In this document: positions 10,874 to 23,000 of the stretch, piece by piece
How positions within the stretch are numbered: the first letter of the stretch is position 1
Layout of the letters: each line of letters opens with the position of its first letter
Assembly (NCBI GenBank): GCA_037893225.1
Contig: JAZGUH010000546.1
Location: 62,001 to 126,000, forward strand
Reading direction: 5' to 3'
Length of the DNA stretch: 64,000 nt
Source of the DNA: Hippasteria phrygiana
Lineage: Eukaryota; Echinodermata; Asteroidea; Valvatida; Goniasteridae
The notes under the pieces: generated by a model
What the model was told of the DNA's origin: nothing
The model's database searches: none
Seen by the model: the letters and a program-made list of their open reading frames with translations, nothing else
Program-made: the position numbers and the translations under genes

Positions 10874-11092
10874 CTACTTGGCTGTCGAAATTGAGACGCT
10901 GACATTTGTAGTTTGCGCACTTGCAGGTGAAGTTTTCCCCGAGGTGGACATCATTTCCACATCGTTAGAGTGATCTGGGCGCAGTCTGGGTATACGACAG
11001 TCACGACCACAGCAGATGTGCCTCGTGTACGGTGCCAGGGCGGTGCGGACCTCTTCACGTCGAGCACAAAACATGATGAACACGACCACGCC
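10874..11092 (-). CDS. aGPCR exon: end of helix 7, cytoplasmic tail and stop
   Basis: A 219 bp terminal exon (acceptor GAATTCTAG). It starts GVVVFIMFCARREEVRTAL, so the junction rebuilds the family's NSLQG...F..FC...EVR motif. A 50-residue tail follows with CC and a Ser/Thr-rich end, stopping at TAG (10874-10876). The reverse strand carries ATTAAA near 10740 as a possible polyadenylation signal. Confidence 0.85.
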   Translation of the reverse strand, partial: GVVVFIMFCARREEVRTALAPYTRHICCGRDCRIPRLRPDHSNDVEMMSTSGKTSPASAQTTNVSVSISTAK

Positions 11093-14000
11093 CTAGAATT
11101 GCAGCAAATGATACCTTATAACCGAACTCTGAATCACGACTGAATTCAACAGGCAAACCATTACCAGGAAAAGTGGTGTTGAAAATTATAAACAACTTCT
11201 CCATAACCCTTTCACTACCATGGGCTCCGCTTGGCACCAAAGTTCCACGCCACTTCCTTACCGTGGCTCCTTTTGGCACCAAGCTCATGTTGTATTTGGC
11301 GAAAATGTGAATAGCGCCCCCTATCGACAAAAAGTCGATCTCGCATCTGCGTGCACCGCGACCGTAGTTTGAAACATTCCAGATCACAGTTATGTGAATA
11401 TAAATAATTGTTTCTCCACCTCCCCCCCCCTCGCCGCCCCTCCCCCCCCCCAATACCCCTCCCCCATCCTCCCTTCCCCTCCCACTCATCTCCCTTCCCA
11501 CTCATCCCCCTCCCCCCCCCCCCCCCAATGCAATGTTGATAGGGGTGGGAGAATTAGCCGGTTTGCCTGCACACCCAATTTCACACAACCTTGAACGGGG
11601 GGGGGAGGGGGGGGGGGGGTGGGAGATTGGCGGGTCTATCCTGTTCACATACTGTGTTAGATCTTATCGGCCTTTCTCCTCGCTGAATTACGAGGGCGCT
11701 ATACAATGAAATTTTTACAAAGGGGACTGGTATTGTGGTAATGAGTGCATTATTTCTCCTGGTAGCGAAAGGGTTAAGGGAGAAAGCAACACTGGTGTAT
11801 ATACCGGGCTGTTTGCTGTATGGGCCAGGAGCGGTTGCAGACTGACATATTTTTGGGGAGAGAAGTATATGATGACAGCTTTCGAAAATATTTGTAAAGT
11901 TTTAAATAACTGTATATGCATTCTCAAAGCACTTTATTTACTGCTTAAATGGCTGGTCACACAGGCTATACGATAACGACGACGCTAAAGAAAACAGTGA
12001 TAATGAATGCCATTAAATCACGCGCGCCCCATAGAAAGCGTTGATTCGTTGATATCTTTTTCGTTTTCGTCGTTATCGTGGCCAGTGTGACAGTAGTCTG
12101 GTTCCCAGACCAAAATATTCTGACTTTTTCTGATGAATATTAGATTTAGACGTCAGGGAATCTTCAGGTCAGGGAACCAGACTAGTGTGACCGGCCAATC
12201 ACGTGTCGTGTCGTGTCAGTATACTCTCCCGGCCAGCCATCCACGCCCCCAAAAATACATTGACACTGCAGAATGGGGACAGAGACAAAAATGAAGAATT
12301 CAGCAATAAACAAGGGCGCTCACTTGCAAGGAGTTTGCGAGACAAAAGATCAGCTGGAAGGTGAACGTCGCCCCTTCAATCGCCAGGAAGCCAAAACACC
12401 AGGTCAACCCCATGAGGGCGGAGATTCCAACTGCATTCTGGAGGCGTTTGGAGATCTGCTGGGAGCGGGATGCCTCTTTGACCTTGAGGAGACTGCGCAT
12501 GACTAAGATGAAGGTGATGATGTTATGGATGAGGATGACGCCAATGGGGAGTAGGAGGCCGAGGTACAACACCAGACTGGGCTCCAGGAAACAGCTAGAC
12601 CAAGTGCAAAACATGTTAGATTATTTCATAGTATAGTATGAACCATCAGACCGTAATTTCTGTTAAGGGTGTGTCAGGAACCGGTTCCCGTACAAGGAAT
12701 CTAGTATCCGTATATTACATTATCGCATAGTAACTTCCCAGACAATGAAAAAGGAAAGGATTTTAATGTTATTTGTCGGAAATTTTTAAAATTTAAACCC
12801 GACTACATGGGAAAGCAGCAGAGATTTCACGTTTATGACGCTCACAAAAGTTGACATTCAAGGAAATTTATATTAGAAACCGGTCGTGGTTTATGTAGTT
12901 TGTGTATGGATAACAGCCTCGATGAGACATAATAGCTTGTCTCATCCCACAATAAATACAACTGTATAAAGCTTCCGGACAACCGTCGTTTGTGATATGC
13001 CGGCGCATGCACGTACCGGCACACCCCAAGGCGGAGAAGTGATCATGTTTACTGGACAGGCATGAGATTTTTCAGAATTTTGTATGAAATCATTCTTTCT
13101 GAATCTCAGAGAAAGACATTATTACAACTTCAGGGATTGGAAGTTTTTGGAACCCGGTACCCGTATTTTTTTCCAATCGGGTATCCAGTTCTATTACAAC
13201 CCGTAAATGCACCCCTTATTTCTGTATTGTTCTCCTCATATTAAAATGTCAAAAAAATACTCCACTACCATCCTCTGTCTCAATATTATTGAGGGCGCCG
13301 TGCACATGGCGCTGTGCAAACTTGTCCACACTAAAAAAGAACCCTTCAGTTTCATGTACTTACTAGTGCTCATTTTTGTAGTGGTGGGATGCTGCTGCTA
13401 AAGTAATAGTCATTATTATTAGCGGAGACCCTATATAGAAGATAAGAATTAGTTTAAAATGTCAGCCATAATATATTACAATTGGTGGGTGAGGGGGAAC
13501 AACCGCTTTTTACTGTCTCACACTGAATCCAATAAATCATAATAAGAATCAATTTAATCAAGCAAACATACTAAGATGTGTTTCAGATTTGATGACAGTG
13601 ATACTTAACTTGAAATCGAAAAGAAAATATACACCACTCACTCACCCCAAGCAATAAGGCAAGCCTTGACCATGTATCGAGACTGATCTTCAGGGAAAAC
13701 CTTCACCGTGCAGACGTACATGTTCCTTGCTTCAACAGCCATCCACATCATGGTGGACAGAGTCAAGTAGTGGAGTAAAGCAGCCACAAACACACAGGCT
13801 CCTCCAGAACCCTATGCTCGAAAAACAATTCCACGTTTGTGTTTGATTAATGAAGCCGACTATTACGACACAATAGAGTACAGAAGTCTGACGTCTAGTT
13901 GCCGCGGCAACTGGTTCCAAACACATGCAGTTTAGAATGTATTCTGGTTCCAAACATTGCATTGATTGACATCACTTAAGTACTCTATACGTGCAGACAA

Positions 14001-17000
14001 ACTGGCGAATTCCAGAATAAAATTACCCACCTTAGCATTGTCAACTCCTGCAAGGAACACGATGTACAACATCAACAAGGAGAAGCAAAAATGGATGAAG
14101 ATCTGACGAGATATACCGCTTCGAAGTTTCCTGTGAGAAGCAAATAAATGTTTCGTCTGCGATAAAAAAAAAATGCAAGCGGGGGGGGGGGGGGGGGGGG
14201 GGGGTCGGGGGTCTGACACACTTTCCACCGTTGGTGGCGCCATTTAATCTCTTTGTTTTGTACTCACCCATATGCAAAAAAAGACCTGTATTTGCAAGGC
14301 GTAATTAGCCCCTACAAGCAAACAAACAATTGGCAGATATATAACCACTGTGATAGCCAGAGCTATGATGGACAAGACACAGCCCACCTGACTTGATTCG
14401 ATTATCTTACCTGATACCGAGATATATAACCACTGTGATAGCCAGAGCTATGATGGACAAGACACAGCCCACCTGGCTGATGATATCAAGAGCTCGCTTA
14501 GCAAGAATATTCTTTTCCTCAGGAGCTTGACCCTTCACGTCCTGAAATTGAATTAGATTAAAAAAGAAGAATCGGAAAAGATTATTTTCAGATATGTGCA
14601 AGATATGGAAAGCTAATGCTTCATTACAATTCAACTAGTGCCTCCTTTTGAATGTATTCAAAATCGTTTCACAAATATTCTTAAACACTGGCTCCCTGCA
14701 GCAGCCACGAAAATGTTCATCTGTGGCTGCTAATAAACGCAAGTAATCTAGATCGTAGTTGATAGCATAAAACCCTATGTCGATCAAGTTGGTAGTCATT
14801 AATATACAGATATAACTCATATTATTAACATCGAGTGTTGTTTGATGCGGTTTACTTGGGCATGCCAACGAGATATTATGCGTAAACTATTATTGTCTCG
14901 CACAGTGTGGTTTGATAGTTGATAAAGTATATGTATATCATGAATCAGACAAAAAGGAAAGTAAAGATGCAAAAATAGTACGGTGATTCTTAGTCACATC
15001 AGCATTGGATTTAATTACATACCACAAGGATGGCAAAGTTGGTCGCGTGACTGCAATGACAAACGACTCTTTCATTGGTCACTCCAGCACGCGCGCATCC
15101 TTCTGTTGACCAATCGCCGACTCCGTCTTCAAGGTCAAAGTCCCAGGACACGCAATGAGCTTCACCCAGTTCCTCCTTCGTGTCGTTGTCAGGTATCCCT
15201 CGGAATACCTTAAAAAGGATGATTAGCCAATTTCCAAACCAGGGTGTTTAAATTATTCCCTTGGTGACGATGTTGGACAATTGCAAGCCTTCAAATTTAG
15301 GACAGTTGTAAGAGATGGTGAATTGCTACGATATCTATCTTTTGGATAGCTATGTGTTAAAACACACGGATGAGATCCATACCACCAAACCCACATAATA
15401 GACTCGAAGTAATACGTAACGTAGAGCTGGCAAGATTAGAGTGAAACGATTTCAGCCGTGGAAGTATAGTGTTTAAGCCATGATCTCCAAACTGAAATGG
15501 AAGTCCTGGAAGAGCGTAGAGCTATATCTAGACTGCATCAGAAGGTCCCTGAATAAAAACACGGAAATCATCTTCAATTTTGTTTGCCCATCCAGGCAGC
15601 AAAAAAAAGACAGTTTTTATAAGTTCCCTTTCCTCCCAATGGCAACTACCGAATGGAATCTTCTACCAGCAGATATCAGGGAATCCAAATCAATCGAAAC
15701 ATTTAAAGCTCGACTTGATAGGTTCAATATCCTATTATCGGTTAAAGGGGGACACCATTAAATCACTATCTGCTAGCCACCTCACGTCTGTAACTTTATA
15801 TATCATGGCACTGCAAGGAGATTGTTGCAATACAATACAGAGGATGCATTAAGAGAGATTAATGTAATAGGTTCTTACAATACTAAACCGATCGATGTGA
15901 TCTTACGTTTAATTCAATAACCACCGGTTCAGTGAGGTTGACAAGTTCAAAATTTTCTACTGTCAGCGAGACGACAGACCCAGCCACCTTACGAGTCGAA
16001 TTATTCGCTCCTCGGTACGCTCTGAGAGAAGCAGACTGGAACAAAGTGTCATCGGCGTAGATCAAGAAACTCGCTTGGAGGAGTGCAGAGCTGTTGCCTA
16101 TGGAAAGATAAGGAAGACACTTACCTAATGATTTTTTTAATGAAGGCATTAACTTTCCAAAGCTTAGACTATGACAAGTGATACTGTTGAAAATATAGAT
16201 TTTAAAATATAGTTTCAAAAAAGTAGAAAAGACCCCGATCATAAAGGTTACATTACTGTTGTTTGGAGAATTAGTATCTGACCTCACAGAAGAGGAAATT
16301 GATCCTTTGATTCAATGTGTACACATTATAAACCTATTGAAAACTTGAGAAGCTGTTTCTATTCAATTACTTTAAACACTCTTGTTTAGGAACTGACTGA
16401 CTTTGATTGTATAGCTGCTGATGATAATTTTTAGCGCAATCAGTCATGTACTAAATGGCTTTATAATTAGCCACTCCTGAGAACTTCTAACCTCCCACAT
16501 AGCAACCATGAACACATGTCTTGCCTAAGGACACAAGCACCCTGATAATCAGTCTGAGTTCGAACTTGCACACTCGGAAAACTTTATCTCTATGGCCAGA
16601 GACTCCATGTATCCAGTATAATACTAAACATAGGGCTTATTACTCTTCGCATTTTGCATACCATTAGCTGCCTGTAGTAAGTCGATGATATTTCCTGGTA
16701 ATTTTGCTGATACCCAAACGTCCAGATTGCTTGGTATCTCGCTTGTGTTAAGTGTCTTGACTTTGATACCGGCAAGTGTGCCCTCTTGTGGTGACTCCTG
16801 TCCAGCCTGGCGTACGGACACAAAGCTGAGTCCATTACTAGCCTCCTCGGGGTCAAGACTGACTGCCTCGACGTAGATGGAGTCCTGCCGTATGCTTATC
16901 CGACCTTCCTGTTGAAGAGTCAAGGAGACTTGAGTCTCTACGGACTGGATGATGGATGAGGAGCTACTTGCATCAATATCGGGAGACCGGGAGTCATCAT

Positions 17001-20000
17001 CCGGAGCTGTTACCGCTCTCAAGATGACATTGTTGACAATCTCAACCACTAGTTTAGTCACCTTAAAAGATAAAATGAGGGTAACTCTATATTACCATAC
17101 TTACTTTGTTTCTTGGCAAAATGAGCAGCCTGTTCCTAAATGTGCCTCATCCTACCTGTATGTCCCCTGATTTAGCCTTGACGATGTTTTGCAAGATGTT
17201 GGCAACATTCTCAACATCTCCTGCTTCATCAGATAGCTCTGACGTCAGATTGGCAACAAACCGAGCCACTTCAACTGCATTAACTTGAGTAACCTCAATC
17301 TGTTGTCAAAAACAGTTTCACATTACTAAATTTCAACAGGTTTAATTGACTGTACCCACACATCCCAGTGGGCACATGACGTCTTTTAGACGTCTTATAG
17401 ACGTAAAATATTGACGTATTATAAATGTCCTTTTTTGGTCGTATATGCAAAACCAAACAAAACACGTCTTTTTCTGACGACTAAACGACGTCTTTTTCTG
17501 ACGACTAATTGACGTCTTTTTCTGACGACTAAACGACGTCGTTTTCTGACGACTAAAAGACGTCTTTTTTCTGACGACTAAAAGACGTCTTTTTCTGACT
17601 ACTAAACGACGTCTTTTTCTGACGACTAAAGACGTCTTTTAGTCGTCAGGAAAAGACGTCGTTTAGTAGTCAGAAAAAAAGACGTCGTTTGGTTTTGCAT
17701 ATACGACCAAAATAAGACATTTATAAGACGTCAATATTTTCGGGAAAAGACTCAAATAATTTCAGTGAATGCATACAATAATAATTCATGACATGTCTTT
17801 TTATGCATAAAATCATTCACATATCGTCAAGTATTACAGTACACTCTCGTTTATACGAACTCGGATGAGACGAAACTCTGGGTAAAATGAACATATGTAC
17901 ATGTATTTGGTCCCAACCATTTAATGTTGCACATTCCTTAACAAACTTCCCCATTCACAAGTTCCTACTCCATTCATACCTAAAGATTAAGGCTCTGCAG
18001 GGCCAATTTCATAGAGCTGCTTAAGCACAAAATTTGCTTCAGCACAAAAAAACCTTACTTAAATCAGGTTACCCGCCAAAACTCCATGCGATTGTTATGC
18101 TAAGTAAACAACAGCTTAAAACCAATCACAAGCAATGTACATCGCATGGAGTTTTGGCCGGTTACCTGATTATATTAAGCACATTCTGTGCTAATAAAAA
18201 GCTCTATAAAAATGGAATAGCCGGCAATTAAAGTACACGTGTAATGCTTGTTTTATTGGTTTAAACATTGAACAAAATACAAATAAATTGATGAATTTTG
18301 TTTTTAGTGTCAATAGGAAGCGAGTTAAAAACATGATGAAATTGAAAAATTACCGGCCACACCCCTTGAAAAAATAAGGTCATCTCGGAAACCCGCGTTG
18401 TCCTGACTGCACGCTGGGCATTCTGATTGACGTGTTCTTACACGTGGACCACCATAGAGCACCGAAGTGATGACGTCAATGCAATGTTTGGAACCAGAAT
18501 ACTTTTGTTATGTGTTTGCATGACTGGCTGTTAACAAAGGAACAGTCGAAATTTACATTTGTTTGGAACCAGTTGTCATGCAACATACGTCAGACTTCGG
18601 TACTCTATTGAAGATAAGACAGGCAGTTAACTTTTAACATCGCAATTATCCCTTAAGTTCTCTGAAAAAAACATAATTTTAATAAGAAGTCGCCGAAGCG
18701 TTAGTTCAATCATCAGTTTGGACTTACCTCGGCGACAGTTTCAAGGGAGACGTTCTTCTTGTCTTCGCCGCAGTCACGAGTCACATGGTCCTCCCATTGG
18801 AAGTATACAGGAGGGTCAACTATAGAACAGTTTCGCATAGCTCGTCGCTCCCCAGCTGAATTAATTAGTAAATTGACGAAATCCAATTAAGACACATCTG
18901 TTGTTCGTTTAAATTTCTTTCCATCCCATAGCAATGATTTTAGCCCACATAAATTAAACATATAAAACTTAGCCTTAACTTATCACAGGAAGAAATGTGA
19001 AAGTGTGAGAGAAAGAGGATATATGATGGAAAACAACTGCATCAAGTGAAAATGCGGGGAATGTTGGAACTATGCAACAACACCAGTTGAAATACCACTT
19101 TGTACATCATACCCTTAACTTGAAGTCTGGACATTATCAACTTTAAACACCACACATTTGAAAGACGTCTAGATCTCACAGTACCTACTTTAAAATTCCA
19201 TCTGGACACTTGAGACAAGCGAAGTTTGGGGAAAGATTCCTTTGTAGATGTACAGAACCTGGGCAGATAAAGAAACAGGCTAACAATGTCTTAATTTGTT
19301 TTCAGATAATCTTAAGTCAGACCATTGGCTGTCGTCAGTGGACATCTGTCGATAGACCTCGCCGTGGATCCCGCTAAGGCTGAATGCCATCTCAGACCAT
19401 CACTTGTAGTGTCGGATGGACAACGACCTAAGAAATAATAAAACGGTTGGAATAGTTTAAAAGCATCACATACACAAATCAGCTGCTGAAGGTAAAAACA
19501 AAAACTGCGAAAGTCAAAAAGTCTGACCTTAAAGGAACCGGCTTTGATAGCCTTTTCCCGTTTTTCCTCACCAATATCTTCTGATTGTATTGTTGTATCG
19601 CCTTTGTAAAGCTTAGAAATGTTTAAGAACATTACATCGTGGTGATATAAATGCATTTTTATTATTCTGTGAGCACACATCAATGTAGAAGTAATTTCAA
19701 GTTTGATTCTAACAACTTGAGAGCTACAAAAGTGATACGCGTAACTCAGGTTGTACTATACGCGCCCAGGTAGTTCTCATTAAATCACACCATTTGATTT
19801 TAGTGCGTGAACCATTAAGTAATCATCTGCTCCACTAAAACAGCAGGCAGCTTGCATGCCTAATTGTTAATGTGATTCTGTAAATGAATTGATTGCCCAC
19901 CTACAACCACCACGAAGAAATGACATTCAAACACCACGCTTGCTGAAATCCACTGACGGTACGTAACTTGATGAGTTCCTATTAGAAAGAAGGAGCCAGG

Positions 20001-23000
20001 GTTTGCACTGGAAGTGACAACTGCGAGCCCCATCGATCCAATAACATCCGGTTCGCGCCAGTCCACAGTGGTTCCGTTAGAGCCAGGACTGGCTAGGGCT
20101 GTATTGGTTGCTGGACAGACAAGGTAATCTGCAGATGAGAACCAAGGACAAATTATGATGTGTCTCTGTGTCTGTAACATGACCATATTGTACTTTGTTG
20201 CGCACCACCATGGTAATTCCAGCTTAATAAAAAATATGACTTGTCTCTTACACAATGTTAACAAAAACAGCGCAAAAGAGCACAGAAACATCAATATTAG
20301 ATAATGTTGCATGATCTCACAAGCTCCCTTGCTTTCTGTATTGAGTGTTTCCTCAATCGCTCACCAGACGGGCCCACCCGCGTATCAACCGACCGACCAG
20401 CAACCTGTCATGCGTTTCAAAATTGTCAAAAAACGCCAAACACTCTTCATTATTACCTCCGCTGCTTGCATCAGATGAGTCCGAAGGATAACTAGAACTT
20501 TCATCGAATGAGTCCGAAGGATAACTAGAACTTTCATCGAATGAGTCCGAAGGATAACCAGAACTTTCATCGAATGAGTCCGTATGACTTTCACACTGCA
20601 GAGGACTGTCGATGCAGACTGAGTGACCGCAGTCAAAATCACCAGGAGGACACGTCAGAGTTTCTGAAACAAAAGGTAATATACGATGGTTCATTGTGAG
20701 CGTTTGTAATTGCTTTAAAATCATATCATAAAATTAAGTAGCTCTTTAGCAATGTATTCGTACTTCGCTGCTGAATTTTTCTCACCCGTTAACGGGACAC
20801 TGGCAGCTGATAACAAAAATCCAGAATCTGCTGTACTTCGATCAGTAGTGAATCTCAGCCAGATCTGATTTCCAGCAGACAGCAGATCAGGGGCCTCACT
20901 TGTCCCACTCCACTTAAAAAACTGTTTTTCATTTACGGTCACACCGTCACCAGCCCGAAAAAAGTCACAGCAGCTCTCACTTTCAAAACGGGAGAAGGTG
21001 ATCCGAATCTTTCGGTCTTCCTGTGATCGGATGCTCCAGGCTATATCGATGTTGTCTTGATACCGGTAGTGGTTTTGATATGATGGGGAACTTATCTGGT
21101 GGGTCTCGTTGGCGCTGAGAATTATTTCATAGACCAATCCTGCAATAGGGAGAAAAAGAAAAAAACTTGTCTGATTATCGCATTACGCTTTCGGTATACA
21201 ACCGAATACATTTGAGGCAGTTTGCCTGCGTTGCTGTGGGGCATTTTGCCGATCAACCTGAAACCTATCACTCTTCCTATAGGATTTTTCAACTGAATGA
21301 CATTCAAAGTTGTACTGGTATATTATGCTAACACGTCGTTGAATCGCTTAATCGAAGGAATCTAAAGATGGGTGCATGAGCGGAAGCCTTGAACGTGACA
21401 AAGACGCTCGTCTGTGTTTAAAGTTCAATGCAACCGACCGTAGTTTGTCAGCCGTAAAGGTCTTCCTTGTACTTTGTTGGGTAAAACTACCCCGTCAAGT
21501 ACATTTATATCTATCAAGTGCAAAAGGTAATATTCACATTATTATATATCCACATTACCAATGCAGTTGTCATCATTGCCATCCAAGCAATCCGCATAAC
21601 CATCACACTGCCAATCACCGCTGATGCAAACTGAATGACCACAGTCAAAATCTCCAAGAGTACACGTCAAAGTTTCTGAAATAAAAGATAACGATCCGCG
21701 ATAAACACTGACAGTATTTTTCTTGGCTTTTGTAGATGCCTTTAAATGACACCTTGCAACTAGAATCACCTCTGCTTCTCTCTACACATGTGCATCATGG
21801 GTATCTTTGATGACAGACTTGCCTATGGTTCCAGAATTTAGCCTGCAATATTCTTTCAGAAGTATTTTTGTAACGTTGGCATGAAATGGAGACGGATTTA
21901 GTCTTTCCAAATGCTGCCAATATTTTGGTTTGGCTAACTGAACCTTTCTCACCTGTTGACGGAACGCTGGATGCCTGTAACAGAAACCCGCGATAGACCC
22001 ATATTTCATCAGCCGTGAATCTCAACCAAAGCTGATTTCCAGCAGACAGCAGATCAGGAGGCATTCGACTCCCATGCCACACAAAGAACTCGTTGCTAGT
22101 TATGTTGACACCATCACCCACCCTTACATAGTCATCATTACGCTCCGTAGCAAAACTGGAGAAGGTGATTCGAATCTTTCGGTCCTCCTGTGATCGGATG
22201 ATCCAGCTCATGTCATGTTGTTTTGATAGTTTTCAGGATATGATGGAGACGATATCTGTTGAGTCTCATTGGCACTGAGAATAATGTCATGGACCAGTCC
22301 TGTGTAGATGAGAAAACGAGCCTCAAGCTGTTTAATTCTCTCGTTACAGCAGTACCGGTATATACTGCACCAAACATTGTTTACATTATTTCTCCAAATT
22401 TGTATCATAGATACAATGATTGCAGTGCCATTATGTCATTATTCATACAGTCGGAATTCATTATTCAATCCGGATAAGTCAGTGAAAGAGAACTTTAGCG
22501 TAACAAAAACATTTTCTCTCCGTGTCCTACACGTTCCCCAAGGCCGACTGTAGTTTGTCAATCGTATAGGCCTACGTATCCCATCCATTTGTTGACGGTT
22601 GATGTCTGACTTATTTTGTGCTCAGTACATACTCAAATTTGTACAAGGTACCGGTAGTATTCGCATCCATTTATAATTATTATCCTTACCAATGCAGTTG
22701 TCATCATTGCCATCCAAGCAATCCGCATAACCATCACACTGCCAATCACCGCTGATGCAAACTGAATGACCACAGTCAAAATCTCCAGGAGTACACGTCA
22801 ACGTTTCTGAAATAGAAGATAACGATCCGCGATAAACACTGACAGTATTTTTCTTGGCTTTTGTAGATGCCTTAAAATGACACCATGCAACTAGAATCAC
22901 CTCTGCTTCTCTCTACACAGGTGCATCATGGGTATCTTTGATGACAGACTTCATTGCCTATGGTTCAAGGATTTAGCCTGCAATATTCTTTTAGAAGTAT

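Noticed and set aside
11055..11505. Gly-rich ORFs on the minus strand
   Set aside because: They cover the pyrimidine/purine tract of an intron and overlap the GPCR terminal exon in another reading.
17460..17690. CRISPR array
   Set aside because: Units are contiguous with no spacers and invert halfway; this is a minisatellite inside a foldback in animal DNA.
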